Shown one piece after another: positions 35,001-49,400 of a stretch of 64,000 nucleotides of DNA. Position 1 is the stretch's first letter, and every line of letters starts with the position of its first letter. The position numbers were made by a program, and so were the translations under genes. Source of the stretch: Nymphaea colorata. Lineage: Eukaryota > Streptophyta > Magnoliopsida > Nymphaeales > Nymphaeaceae. The notes below the pieces were generated by a model. That model did no database searches, was not told the DNA's origin, and saw only the letters and a list, made by a program, of their open reading frames with translations. The stretch is taken from NCBI RefSeq assembly GCF_008831285.2, contig NC_037468.1, forward strand, positions 518,501 through 582,500, read 5' to 3'.

Positions 35001-35912
35001 GTCAAGACTGTCTTGAAAGGTCAGGACTTTTGATGGAAGGACAGGACCAATTGCAATTGTATGCCATTAGTACTCACCTGACCAAAAATGGAAAGGTCAA
35101 GACTGTCTTGAAATCAGTACTGACCTTATCAAAAAGGTCAAGACTGTCTTTCAAAGTCAGGACTAACCTTACCAAAAAGATCAAGACTATCTGATCAGGA
35201 CTGATTCTTCTGGTCAAGACTGTATTTCAAGGTCAGGACTGACCTTACCAAAAAGGTCAAGACTGTCTTGAAAGGTCAGGACTGATTCTTCTGGTCAAGA
35301 CTGTCTTGAAAGGTCAGGACTGATTATGGAAGGACAGGACCAATTGCAATTGTATGCCATTAGTACTCACCTGACCATACAAGACTCATTTGTATGTCAT
35401 CAGTACTCACCTTATCAAAAAGGTCAAGACTGTCTTTCACAGTCAGGACTAACCTTACCAAAAAGATCAAGACTATCTGATCAGGACTGATTCTTCTGGT
35501 CAAGACTGTATTTCACAGTCAGGACTGACCTGACCAAAAAGATCAAGACTGTCTTGAAAGGTCAGGACTTTTGATGGAAGGACAGGACCAATTGCAATTG
35601 TATGCCATTAGTACTCACCTGACCAAAAATGGAAAGGTCAAGACTGTCTTGAAAGGTCAGGACTCATTCTTCTTGAAAGGTCAGGACTCATTGCAATTCA
35701 ATGCCATTAGTACTCACTTGACAAACAAATGCCATTAGTACTCACTGTACAAACAAATGCCATTAGTACTCACTTGACAAACAAATGCCATTAGTACTCA
35801 CTATACCAATAAAATGCTCTTAGTGCTAACCATACCAAAATGGCAATTGTATGCCATTAGTGCTGACCATATCACAAATGCAATTAGATGCCATTAGTGT
35901 TGACCATACAAA
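32083..35912 (+). repeat. Modular repeat block R5
   Basis: This plus-oriented 3.8-kb block has higher-order organisation: a segment beginning GACTCATTTGTATGTCATC and ending CACCTGACCATACAA recurs, for example around 32690, 34510 and 35375. 28-bp units are clustered at about 33080-33215 and 35695-35815. Unlike the others, neither border shows a CGCAAAG element. Its right end (CCATTAGTGTTGACCATAC) differs from the common terminus. Confidence 0.92.
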
Positions 35913-37819
35913 TCAAGTGAAGGTCTCAAGTTCAAGCTTCTTTTTCTAGAAAAGGTCTTTTGTTTACTCATTATTATGATTGTGGTCAGTAAGGTAAAGA
36001 AGAGGAAGGCAAAGAGTGGACTAAGCAAGGGCAGACTGAGTAATTTAGAGGGGTGAGGGGCAAACAAGTGAGGAAGGCTGCGGGTGGAGCTTGAACAGAA
36101 AGCGAAGCGAGCCAAGGGAACCACTCGTTGGGTGGTGTCCACTTCGTTCCTCGTCGTGGAGCGGAACAGGTGGAAGCAACCGATCTCCACCTCTGAAAAA
36201 TCAAAATGAGCCGAAGACCTCAATCGAACATGATTCTGGCGGTCCAGCGCCGATTCAAATTGGATAGAAAAAGACGCTCGAGTGGTTGTAAAGGACAATA
36301 ATGTGCTGAAGCCACTGCTCGGTGTGCTCGTAGATTCTCATCACTCTTTTCCGTACGGCTACTAACGCAGGGCGAGCGAAAGGATACGAAGTGGAACATC
36401 GAGATGCTGGACGAGTGAGTCAAGTAGAGATTCGCTGAGTCGAGCTTCGCGGGGACATCCGTTAAGGCATAAGCGCACAAAATCAGGCTTACGGGACAGT
36501 CAAAAGATTCAAGGTTTTTCGAATGGTCCGAAGTCAAAGCATTCCAACGCTGTCCGACTCTCGATATGACCGGACAGGCCCTCATTTTTGATCAGTTGCC
36601 GGCGCCCCATTGGAAGAATTTAGGAGCCATTCTTTTCCATGCTCTTCATTTCCGGACGATGGAGCCCGGCATTTCCTTAACTATGGAAAGTGTTTTGGGT
36701 TTTGATCTGTTTCCATGAGCCCATGAGAGAAGTTGGAAGTTCGTTCCCTCCCGTGTGATGCCAGCTAAGAGGGGGGATATGACTCCTGGCGGCCATTTGT
36801 TCTGTCAGGATAAGCTCCTCTAATCTGATTCCGACGGCTTCTATTTGCCCCCGCATCTGTGGAATCGTATTTTGTTCATCCGGGAGAGCTTGCTTCATGG
36901 TTGATCCGATCGAAGCATGAAGCAATGCCAGCGGACATATCCAATTGTTTGGTAGCTAGCCATTTTGATTCCCGGGCAAGATTGCCTCCTTATTCTTACT
37001 TGATCTTAATAGGGGCGCTCGACTAGAAAATCTTCCTTATGCCAAGCCAAGTGCGATGGCTTGTAAAAAACGTCATTTTTCCGTTGCGTTGGACCGGACG
37101 GCTCAGTATCCGGCTAACGGGATGGGAACACGTTGTATAAGTAAGGGCGGGCAACTCTCGAACAATGCATGCAAATGATGGAATGGAAAAAAAGATGGAA
37201 ACCAAAAAACGTTGTCTGAAAATGGGCGGACGAAAAAGATAAGGACGCACCACTAAGGCGAGAAGGCGGCTTCCTCAGTGGCCTTTGACAATAATGATGG
37301 GGCAAGGTACAAGGTGTCTTATACTCTCGATGTTCGTAGAAGTAGTAGACCTTTCCAGTTGTCAACCGTCAGTGGTGCGATGTCGCGCTCCATCTCGTAT
37401 GGTACCTTCGATCGAGACCGACGTTCCGCCCAGCACTACGCTGGTCTGGTATACTGGGCAAGGCTGCTGCGGCCGGCGGAGGCGGGAATAGTTTAGTTTT
37501 CTATACAAGAAAAAAGGGGGCCTCCTTCACTCTAATGGCGGAAACGTCAGAGCGCATGAGAGACGGAAGAGATGAAGTAGACCCCACCCAGTTGACAGTT
37601 TACCCCGTCCTATTGACTCCTTCGTGCTTTTCGTCGGCCACTCATTCTCATGCCGTACCATACATTAGACGAGACGTCGGTTTCCCCAACGTCATGTCAC
37701 GTCAAGAGCAAAGCCCCCAGCTTGACGAGCAAAGCCCAAAAAGCACTCGCAAAGCGTAGGGCTTTGCTCATTTTAAGAAGCGAGTATGCTTTAGGGAAGT
37801 ATGAGCTAATTCAGACCAA
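35913..37819. other. Spacer without recognisable genes
   Basis: The segment has a composition like transcribed mitochondrial flanks, but I could not match it to an exon. Frames at 36298-35894 (-), 36585-36220 (-) and 36925-36677 (-) have no recognisable domain. CGCAAAG elements lie at about 37690-37770, next to R6. Confidence 0.5.
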
Positions 37820-40800
37820 TGGAAGCACTTTTGACGATTTCCTGAATGTTATGGAAAGGTCAGGACTTTTGATGGAAGGACAGGACCAATTGCAATTGTA
37901 TGCCATTAGTACTCACCTTATCAAAAAGGTCAAGACTGTCTTTCACAGTCAGGACTGACCTTACCAAAAAGGTCAAGACTGTCTTGAAAGGTCAGGACTT
38001 TTGATGGAAGGACAGGACCAATTGCAATTGTATGCCATTAGTACTCACCTGACCAAAAATGGAAAGGTCAAGACTGTCTTGAAAGGTCAGGACTGATTCT
38101 TCTTGAAAGGTCAAGACTCTGAAAGGTCAGGACTAATGAGAATGATTGAGGAATGACCATCAAGACTCATTTGTATGTCATCAGTACTCACCTTATCAAA
38201 AAGGTCAAGACTGTCTTTCAAAGTCAGGACTAACCTTACCAAAAAGATCAAGACTATCTGATCAGGACTGATTCTTCTGGTCAAGACTGTCTTTCACAGT
38301 CAGGACTGACCTTACCAAAAAGGTCAAGACTGTCTTGAAAGGTCAGGACTGATTTTTCTTGAAAGGTCAAGACTGTCTTGAAATCAGTACTGACCTTATC
38401 AAAAAGGTCAAGACTGTATTTCAAGGTCAGGACTGACCTTACCAAAAAGGTCAAGACTGTCTTGAAAGGTCAGGACTGATTCTTCTTGAAAGGTCAAGAC
38501 TGTCTTGAAAGGTCAGGACTGATTCTTCTTGAAAGGTCAGGACTCATTATGGAAAAGTCAGGAAGGTGAGGACTGTCTTGAAAGGTCAAGACTCATTTGT
38601 ATGTCATCAGTACTCACCATACCAAACAGGTCAGGACTCACCTGACCATACAAGACTCATTTGTATGTCATCAGTACTCACCTTATCAAAAAGGTCAAGA
38701 CTGTCTTTCAAAGTCAGGACTAACCTTACCAAAAAGATCAAGACTATCTGATCAGGACTGATTCTTCTGGTCAAGACTGTATTTCACAGTCAGGACTGAC
38801 CTTACCAAAAAGGTCAAGACTGTCTTGAAAGGTCAGGACTGATTCTTCTTGAAAGGTCAAGACTGTCTTGAAATCAGTACTGACCTTATCAAAAAGGTCA
38901 ATACTGTCTTTCAAGGTCAGGACTGACCTTACCAAAAAGGTCAAGACTGTCTTGAAAGGTCAGGACTGATTCTTCTTGAAAGGTCAAGACTGTCTTGAAA
39001 GGTCAGGACTGATTCTTCTTGAAAGGTCAGGACTCATTATGGAAAAGTCAGGAAGGTCAGGACTCTTTTGAAAGGTCAAGACTGTCTTGAAAGGTCAGGA
39101 CTCATTCTTCTTGAAAGGTCAGGACTCTTTTGAAAGGTCAGGACTCATTGCAATTGTATGCCATTAGTACTCACTTGACAACAAATTGTATGTCTCTCAC
39201 TTGACAACAAAATGCCATTAGTACTTTCCATATGCCATTAGTACTAACTGTGCAAACAAATGCCATTAGTACTTTCCATATGCCATTAGTACTCACTGTA
39301 CAAACCAATGTCATTAGTACTCACCATACCAAAAAGATGGAAAGGTCAGGACTCTGAAAGGTCAGGACTAATGAGAATGATTGAGGAAAAGTCAGAACTC
39401 ACCTTACCAAAAAGGTCAGGACTCTCTGGAAAGGTCAGGAAGGTCAAGACTCATTTGTATGTCATCAGTACTCACCTTATCAAAAAGGTCAAGACTGTCT
39501 TTCAAAGTCAGGACTAACCTTACCAAAAAGATCAAGACTATCTGATCAGGACTGATTCTTCTGGTCAAGACTGTATTTCACAGTCAGGACTGACCTTACC
39601 AAAAAGGTCAAGACTGTCTTGAAAGGTCAGGACTTTTGATGGAAGGACAGGACCAATTGCAATTGTATGCCATTAGTACTCACCTGACCAAAAATGGAAA
39701 GGTCAAGACTGTCTTGAAATCAGTACTGACCTTATCAAAAAGGTCAAGACTGTCTTTCAAAGTCAGGACTAACCTTACCAAAAAGATCAAGACTATCTGA
39801 TCAGGACTGATTCTTCTGGTCAATACTGTATTTCACAGTCAGGACTAACCTTACCAAAAAGGTCAAGACTGTCTTGAAAGGTCAGGACTGATTCTTCTGG
39901 AAAGGTCAAGACTGTCTTGAAAGGTCAGGACTCATTCTTCTGGAAAGGTGAGGACTCTTTTGAAAGGTCAGGACTCTGAAAGGTCAGGACTAATGAGAAT
40001 GATTGAGGAATGACCATACAGGACTCTTTTGAAAGGTCAGGACTCTGAAAGGTCAGGACTAATGAGAATGATTGAGGAAAAGTCAGAACTCACCTTATCA
40101 AAAAGGTCAAGACTGTCTTTCAAAGTCAGGACTAACCTTACCAAAAAGATCAAGACTGTCTTGAAAGATCAGAACTTCTTCTTCTTAAAAGGACAGGACC
40201 CTTTTGAAAGGTCAGGACTCATGACAATTGTATGCCATTAGTACTCACTTGACAAACAAATGCCATTAGTACTCACTTGACAACAAAATGCCATTAGTAC
40301 TCACTTGACAACAAATTGTATGTCTCTCACTTGACAAACAAATGCCATTAGTACTCACTTGACAAACAAATGTCATTAGTACTCACTGTACAAACCAATG
40401 TCATTAGTACTCACCATACCAAAACAGGTCAGGACTGTCTGGAAAGGTCAAGACTCTGAAAGGTCAGGACTAATGAGAATGATTGAGGAATGACCATCAA
40501 GACTCATTTGTATGTCATCAGTACTCACCATACCAAAAAGATGAAGACTGTTTTGAAAGGTCAAGACTCATTTGTATGTCATCAGTACTCACCTTATCAA
40601 AAAGGTCAAGACTGTCTTTCAAAGTCAGGACTAACCTTACCAAAAAGATCAAGACTATCTTGAAAGATAAGGACTGATTCTTCTTGAAAGGTCAATACTG
40701 TATTTCACAGTCAGGACTGACCTTACCAAAAAGGTCAAGACTGTCTTGAAAGGTCAGGACTGATTTTTCTTGAAAGGTCAAGACTGTCTTGAAATCAGTA

Positions 40801-43800
40801 CTGACCTTATCAAAAAGGTCAAGACTGTCTTTCAAAGTCAGGACTAACCTTACCAAAAAGATCAAGACTATCTGATCAGGACTGATTCTTCTGGTCAAGA
40901 CTGTATTTCACAGTCAGGACTAACCTTACCAAAAAGGTCAAGACTGTCTTGAAAGGTCAGGACTTTTGATGGAAGGACAGGACCAATTGCAATTGTATGC
41001 CATTAGTACTCACCTGACCAAAAATGGAAAGGTCAAGACTGTCTTGAAAGGTCAGGACTCATTCTTCTTGAAAGGTCAGGACTTTCCGGTCAAGACTCAT
41101 TTGTATGTCATCAGTACTCACCTTATCAAAAAGGTCAAGACTGTCTTTCAAAGTCAGGACTAACCTTACCAAAAAGATCAAGACTATCTGATCAGGACTG
41201 ATTCTTCTGGTCAAGACTGTATTTCACAGTCAGGACTGACCTTACCAAAAAGGTCAAGACTGTCTTGAAAGGTCAGGACTTTTGATGGAAGGACAGGACC
41301 AATTGCAATTGTATGCCATTAGTACTCACCTGACCAAAAATGGAAAGGTCAAGACTGTCTTGAAATCAGTACTGACCTTATCAAAAAGGTCAAGACTGTC
41401 TTTCAAAGTCAGGACTAACCTTACCAAAAAGATCAAGACTATCTGATCAGGACTGATTCTTCTGGTCAATACTGTATTTCAAAGTCAGGACTAACCTTAC
41501 CAAAAAGGTCAAGACTGTCTTGAAAGGTCAGGACTGATTCTTCTTGAAAGGTCAAGACTGTCTTGAAAGGTCAGGACTCATTCTTCTTGAAAGGTCAGGA
41601 CTGATTATGGAAGGACAGGACCAATTGCAATTGTATGCCATTAGTACTCACCTTATCAAAAAGGTCAAGACTGTATTTCACAGTCAGGACTGACCTTACC
41701 AAAAAGGTCAAGACTGTCTTGAAAGGTCAGGACTGATTCTTCTTGAAAGGTCAAGACTCTGAAAGGTCAGGACTAATGAGAATGATTGAGGAATGACCAT
41801 CAAGACTCATTTGTATGTCATCAGTACTCACCTTATCAAAAAGGTCAAGACTGTCTTTCAAAGTCAGGACTAACCTTACCAAAAAGATCAAGACTATCTG
41901 ATCAGGACTGATTCTTCTGGTCAAGACTGTATTTCACAGTCAGGACTGACCTTTTTTGAAAGGTCAATACTGTCTTGAAAGGTCAGGACTTTTGATGGAA
42001 GGACAGGACCAATTGCAATTGTATGCCATTAGTACTCACCTGACCAAAAATGGAAAGGTCAAGACTGTCTTGAAATCAGTACTGACCTTATCAAAAAGGT
42101 CAAGACTGTCTTTCAAAGTCAGGACTAACCTTACCAAAAAGATCAAGACTATCTGATCAGGACTGATTCTTCTGGTCAAGACTGTCTTTCAAGGTCAGGA
42201 CTGACCTTACCAAAAAGGTCAAGACTGTCTTGAAAGGTCAGGACTGATTCTTCTGGTCAAGACTGTCTTGAAAGGTCAGGACTGATTATGGAAGGACAGG
42301 ACCAATTGCAATTGTATGCCATTAGTACTCACCTGACCATACAAGACTCATTTGTATGTCATCAGTACTCACCTTATCAAAAAGGTCAAGACTGTCTTTC
42401 AAAGTCAGGACTAACCTTACCAAAAAGATCAAGACTATCTGATCAGGACTGATTCTTCTGGTCAAGACTGTCTTTCACAGTCAGGACTGACCTTACCAAA
42501 AAGATCAAGACTGTCTTGAAAGGTCAGGACTTTTGATGGAAGGACAGGACCAATTGCAATTGTATGCCATTAGTACTCACCTGACCAAAAATGGAAAGGT
42601 CAAGACTGTCTTGAAAGGTCAGGACTCATTCTTCTGGAAAGGTCAGGACTCTTTTGAAAGGTCAAGACTCATTTGTATGTCATCAGTACTCACCTTATCA
42701 AAAAGGTCAAGACTGTCTTTCACAGTCAGGACTAACCTTACCAAAAAGATCAAGACTATCTGATCAGGACTGATTCTTCTGGTCAAGACTGTATTTCAAA
42801 GTCAGGACTGACCTTATCAAAAAGGTCAAGACTGTCTTTCAAAGTCAGGACTAACCTTACCAAAAAGGTCAAGACTGTCTTGAAAGGTCAGGACTTTTGA
42901 TGGAAGGACAGGACCAATTGCAATTGTATGCCATTAGTACTCACCTGACCAAAAATGGAAAGGTCAAGACTGTCTTGAAAGGTCAGGACTGATTTTTCTT
43001 GAAAGGTCAAGACTGTCTTGAAATCAGTACTGACCTTATCAAAAAGGTCAAGACTGTCTTTCAAAGTCAGGACTAACCTTACCAAAAAGATCAAGACTAT
43101 CTTGAAAGATCAGGACTGATTCTTCTGGTCAAGACTGTATTTCAAGGTCAGGACTGACCTTACCAAAAAGGTCAAGACTGTCTTGAAAGGTCAGGACTGA
43201 TTCTTCTGGAAAGGTCAAGACTGTCTTGAAAGGTCAGGACTGATTATGGAAGGACAGGACCAATTGCAATTGTATGCCATTAGTACTCACCTGACCATAC
43301 AAGACTCATTTGTATGTCATCAGTACTCACCTTATCAAAAAGGTCAAGACTGTCTTTCACAGTCAGGACTGACCTTACCAAAAAGATCAAGACTATCTGA
43401 TCAGGACTGATTCTTCTGGTCAAGACTGTATTTCACAGTCAGGACTGACCTTACCAAAAAGATCAAGACTGTCTTGAAAGGTCAGGACTTTTGATGGAAG
43501 GACAGGACCAATTGCAATTGTATGCCATTAGTACTCACCTGACCAAAAATGGAAAGGTCAAGACTGTCTTGAAAGGTCAGGACTCATTCTTCTTGAAAGG
43601 TCAGGACTCATTGCAATTCAATGCCATTAGTACTCACTTGACAAACAAATGCCATTAGTACTCACTTGACAAACAAATGCCATTAGTACTCACTTGACAA
43701 ACAAATGCCATTAGTACTCACTTGACAAACAAATGCCATTAGTACTCACTTGACAACAAAATGCCATTAGTGCTCACCATACCAACATGAGTACTCACCA

Positions 43801-44495
43801 TACCAAAACAGGTGAGGACTCTGAAAGGTCAGGACTAATGAGAATGATTGAGGAAAAGTCAGAACTCACCTTACCATACAAGACTCATTTGTATGTCCAT
43901 ACCAAACAGGTCAGGACTCCTTATGGAAAAGTCAGGAAGGTGAGGACTTTCTGGAAAGGTCAAGACTCTGAAAGGTCAGGACTAATGAGAATGATTGAGG
44001 AATGACCATCAAGACTCATTTGTATGTCATCAGTACTCACCATACCAAAAAGATGAAGACTGTTGTGAAAGGTCAAGACTCATTTGTATGTCATCAGTAC
44101 TCACCTTATCAAAAAGGTCAAGACTGTCTTTCAAAGTCAGGACTAACCTTACCAAAAAGATCAAGACTATCTGATCAGGACTGATTCTTCTGGTCAATAC
44201 TGTATTTCACAGTCAGGACTGACCTTACCAAAAAGGTTAATACTGTCTTGAAAGGTCAGGACTGATTCTTCTTGAAAGATGAAGACTCATTGCAATTGTA
44301 TGCCATGAGTACTCACTTGACAAACAAATGCCATGAGTACTCACTTGACAAACAAATGCCATTAGTACTCACTGTACAAACAAATGCCATTAGTGCTCAC
44401 CATACCAACATGAGTACTCACTATACCAAAAAGATGCCATTTTCCATACAACAAATTGTATGCCTTCCAAAATCCATGACAATTGCAAATTGATG
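37820..44495 (+). repeat. Modular repeat block R6 (longest)
   Basis: This plus-oriented 6.7-kb block opens with a 43-nt end module (TGGAAGCACTTTTGACGATT...) shared exactly with R8 at 46428. It closes at 44495 with the common ...CAAATTGATG terminus. Internal segments, for example about 38990-39530 and 40000-40770, are near copies of 47390-47940 and 48090-48770 in R8. 28-bp units cluster at about 40232-40410 and 43612-43770. Confidence 0.94.
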
Positions 44496-45917
44496 TTCAT
44501 GAAAAGTGAAAAAGAAGGCTTTGCTGACTTTGCTCTGGCCTTATCTGACTTATCTGACCTTCAGAAGCTTCAACAATTCCATTTTCCTTCAAGATCAGAT
44601 TGAAAGGATCTGAAAATCTGATGAGTGAATGCCAACTATCAGATTGAAAGGAGTGCTGATTGAGGCAAAATGAGATTCACTATGTACCTTGATGTCCTTG
44701 AAAGTCCAAAAAGGCAAAGCCAAAACTTTGCGAGTGTGCTTATGAAAAGTCAAATGGTAGGCACTAATGCCATTCAAAGTTGCGAGTGCTTTGTCGATTC
44801 GCTTTGCGAGTGCTTTCTGAAAGAAGGGAACTCGTAAAGGTAACATAGTGAATTTTGTCTGAGATAAGCACTCAGACTTCGCTTTGCGAGTGCTTTGTGG
44901 GCTTTGCTCGTAGGGCTGGGCACGCACCGAATGGAGAAGCTTTTCACCCAAACAGGTCATTAGTCGGCCTGAGCTCACGGGCCCGCCCCCTCTTTCTTCA
45001 TCTTAATGAAACAATGAAGACGGTCAAATTCCGAAGGTTTTAATGGGAGCGTAATGATTCGGAAAATTCCTTGGTGGTTAGTACGGAATTTTATGAGCTG
45101 CTCCTGCACTTCTTGCTGGGAAGAGATTGCAATAAGCAACGGAGTCTCTTGAATTAAAGAACAATTGATGTTATAACAACATCAAATTTCTTAGTTAGGC
45201 GTCAGAAAACCTTTTCATACGCCGAATTCAAGGAAACCGGCATTCAACACAAGCATGGAATGAGTCAAGAATCCAGCATTAATGGTCTTTTGCTCTATAC
45301 GAAACGCACTGGTCTTTCTGGTCTTATTTCGGAACACTCCACTACGGCTAATGCTTATGGAGTGCGGAGAAGCAGGGCGGAGCGTTCATTAGATCCTAAT
45401 TCGATATGGTAGGCCGCAGTCCGAGTTTTCAACGCTGGGATCATCCCTACGCCGGAAGCGGTGGAAGGCTTTCTTGGACACATTTATCCGGAAACGGGGC
45501 CCACTCACTCTAGTATAGCTCCGGAGGGTGGGGCGTGACTCTGAAGCGGGCGGGCAATCACGGACGCTAAACCATGGCCAACTGCTAGCGGTGATATGAT
45601 AGTCGCCAGCAGGAACTAAACCCAAGGCTTGGCTTGTATTCCGACGCGGAAGAAACTCCGGGCACGAGGCACGTTGGAAGTTCATGGTACTTCCTACATC
45701 AGCCGTGATTCTCGGATTAGACACAGACACAAAAGGCGAACGAGGTTCTTAGCCTTTCCCTTAAAGAAGGGTCTAGATGCTGGTCCTTCGATTCTATTAA
45801 AATTTCATGGAGTAAGATTTTTTCCGGAATGGTTGTCATCAAAGCACTCGCAACTTCAAATTGCTGAAGCTGATGAAGTGATTCAGGTCAGAGCAAAGCA
45901 GAGTGCTGATTCAGATT
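44496..45917. other. Spacer with CGCAAAG elements at both sides
   Basis: Elements occur at about 44700-44910 (right border of R6) and 45838-45865 (left border of R7). The middle, 45000-45830, is unique; a minus-strand frame at 45730-45389 has no recognised family. Confidence 0.5.
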
Positions 45918-46427
45918 CTTGGTATGGTCAGCACTAATGGCATACAATTCCAATTCTTGAAGGCATACAATTTGTTGTATGGTCAGCATGAATGGCATCT
46001 CATTGCAATTATGGAAGGCATACAATTGCCATGGGGAGCACTAATGGCATTGTTTTGGTATGGTGAGTACTGATGACATACAAATGAGTCTTGTCTTGTA
46101 TGGTAAGGTGAGTCCTGACCTGTTTGGTATGGACATACAAATGAGTCTTGTATGGTAAGGTGAGTTCTGACTTTTCCTCAATCATTCTCATTAGTCCTGA
46201 CCTTTCAGAGTCCTCACCTGTTTTGGTATGGTGAGTACTCATGTTGGTATGGTGAGCACTAATGGCATTTTGTTGTCAAGTGAGTACTAATGGCATTTGT
46301 TTGTCAAGTGAGTACTAATGGCATACAATTGTCATGAGTCCTGACCTTTCAAAAGGGTCCTGTCCTTCCATAATGAGTCCTGACCTTTAAAGAGAGTCCT
46401 GACCTTTCCATAACCTTTCCATGAAGT
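45918..46427 (-). repeat. Modular repeat block R7 (minus)
   Basis: A short minus-oriented run carries units such as GGTGAGTACTGATGACATAC and AGTGAGTACTAATGGC. It abuts plus-oriented R8, so orientation switches at about 46425, as it does between R1 and R2. Confidence 0.88.
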
Positions 46428-49400
46428 TGGAAGCACTTTTGACGATTTCCTGAATGTTATGGAAAGGTCAGTACTTTTTATGGAAGGACAGGACCAATTG
46501 CAATTGTATGCCATTAGTACTCACCTTATCAAAAAGGTCAAGACTGTCTTTCACAGTCAGGACTGACCTTATCAAAAAGGTCAAGACTGTCTTTCAAAGT
46601 CAGGACTAACCTGACCAAAAAGGTCAAGACTGTCTTGAAAGGTCAGGACTGATTCTTCTGGAAAGGTCAAGACTGTCTTGAAAGGTCAGGACTGATTCTT
46701 CTTGAAAGGTCAAGACTCTGAAAGGTCAGGACTAATGAGAATGATTGAGGAATGACCATCAAGACTCATTTGTATGTCATCAGTACTCACCTTATCAAAA
46801 AGGTCAAGACTGTCTTTCAAAGTCAGGACTAACCTTACCAAAAAGATCAAGACTATCTGATCAGGACTGATTCTTCTGGTCAAGACTGTATTTCACAGTC
46901 AGGACTGACCTTACCAAAAAGGTCAAGACTGTCTTGAAAGGTCAGGACTGACCTTACCAAAAAGGTCAAGACTGTCTTGAAATCAGTACTGACCTTTTTT
47001 GAAAGATCAAGACTATCTTGAAAGATCAGGACTGATTCTTCTGGTCAATACTGTATTTCAAGGTCAGGACTGACCTTACCAAAAAGGTCAAGACTGTCTT
47101 GAAAGGTCAGGACTGATTCTTCTTGAAAGGTCAAGACTGTCTTGAAAGGTCAGGACTGATTCTTCTGGAAAGGTCAGGACTCATTATGGAAAAGTCAGGA
47201 AGGTCAAGACTCATTTGTATGTCATCAGTACTCACCTTATCAAAAAGGTCAAGACTGTCTTTCAAAGTCAGGACTAACCTTACCAAAAAGATCAAGACTA
47301 TCTGATCAGGACTGATTCTTCTGGTCAAGACTGTCTTTCACAGTCAGGACTGACCTTACCAAAAAGGTCAAGACTGTCTTGAAAGGTCAGGACTGATTCT
47401 TCTTGAAAGGTCAGGACTCATTATGGAAAAGTCAGGAAGGTCAGGACTCTTTTGAAAGGTCAAGACTGTCTTGAAAGGTCAGGACTCATTCTTCTTGAAA
47501 GGTCAGGACTCATTGCAATTGTATGCCATTAGTACTCACTTGACAACAAATTGTATGTCTCTCACTTGACAACAAAATGCCATTAGTACTTTCCATATGC
47601 CATTAGTACTAACTGTGCAAACAAATGCCATTAGTACTTTCCATATGCCATTAGTACTCACTGTACAAACCAATGTCATTAGTACTCACCATACCAAAAA
47701 GATGGAAAGGTCAGGACTCTGAAAGGTCAGGACTCATGAGAATGATTGAGGAAAAGTCAGAACTCACCTTACCAAAAAGGTCAGGACTCTCTGGAAAGGT
47801 CAGGAAGGTCAAGACTCATTTGTATGTCATCAGTACTCACCTTATCAAAAAGGTCAAGACTGTCTTTCACAGTCAGGACTAACCTTACCAAAAAGATCAA
47901 GACTATCTGATCAGGACTGATTCTTCTGGTCAAGACTGTATTTCACAGTCAGGACTGACCTTACCAAAAAGGTCAAGACTGTCTTGAAAGGTCAGGACTC
48001 ATTCTTCTTGAAAGGTGAGGACTCTTTTGAAAGGTCAGGACTCTGAAAGGTCAGGACTAATGAGAATGATTGAGGAAAAGTCAGATTCCATACAGGACTC
48101 TTTTGAAAGGTCAGGACTCTGAAAGGTCAGGACTAATGAGAATGATTGAGGAAAAGTCAGAACTCACCTTCTCAAAAAGGTCAAGACTGTCTTTCACAGT
48201 CAGGACTAACCTTACCAAAAAGATCAAGACTGTCTTGAAAGATCAGAACTTCTTCTTCTTAAAAGGACAGGACCCTTTTGAAAGGTCAGGACTCATGACA
48301 ATTGTATGCCATTAGTACTCACTTGACAAACAAATGCCATTAGTACTCACTTGACAACAAAATGCCATTAGTACTCACTTGACAACAAATTGTATGTCTC
48401 TCACTTGACAACAAAATGCCATTAGTACTCACTGTACAAACAAATGTCATTAGTACTCACTGTACAAACAAATTTCATTAGTACTCACCATACCAAAACA
48501 GGTCAGGACTGTCTGGAAAGGTCAAGACTCTGAAAGGTCAGGACTAATGAGAATGATTGAGGAATGACCATCAAGACTCATTTGTATGTCATCAGTACTC
48601 ACCATACCAAAAAGATGAAGACTGTTTTGAAAGGTCAAGACTCATTTGTATGTCATCAGTACTCACCTTATCAAAAAGGTCAAGACTGTCTTTCAAAGTC
48701 AGGACTAACCTTACCAAAAAGATCAAGACTATCTGATCAGGACTGATTCTTCTGGTCAAGACTGTCTTTCAAAGTCAGGACTGACCTTACCAAAAAGGTC
48801 AAGACTGTCTTGAAAGGTCAGGACTTTTGATGGAAGGACAGGACCAATTGCAATTGTATGCCATTAGTACTCACCTGACCAAAAATGGAAAGGTCAAGAC
48901 TGTCTTGAAATCAGTACTGACCTTATCAAAAAGGTCAAGACTGTCTTTCAAAGTCAGGACTAACCTTACCAAAAAGATCAAGACTATCTGATCAGGACTG
49001 ATTCTTCTGGTCAAGACTGTATTTCAAGGTCAGGACTGACCTTACCAAAAAGGTCAAGACTGTCTTGAAAGGTCAGGACTGATTCTTCTGGTCAAGACTG
49101 TCTTGAAAGGTCAGGACTGATTATGGAAGGACAGGACCAATTGCAATTGTATGCCATTAGTACTCACCTGACCATACAAGACTCATTTGTATGTCATCAG
49201 TACTCACCTTATCAAAAAGGTCAAGACTGTCTTTCAAAGTCAGGACTGACCTTACCAAAAAGATCAAGACTATCTGATCAGGACTGATTCTTCTGGTCAA
49301 GACTGTATTTCACAGTCAGGACTGACCTTACCAAAAAGATCAAGACTGTCTTGAAAGGTCAGGACTTTTGATGGAAGGACAGGACCAATTGCAATTGTAT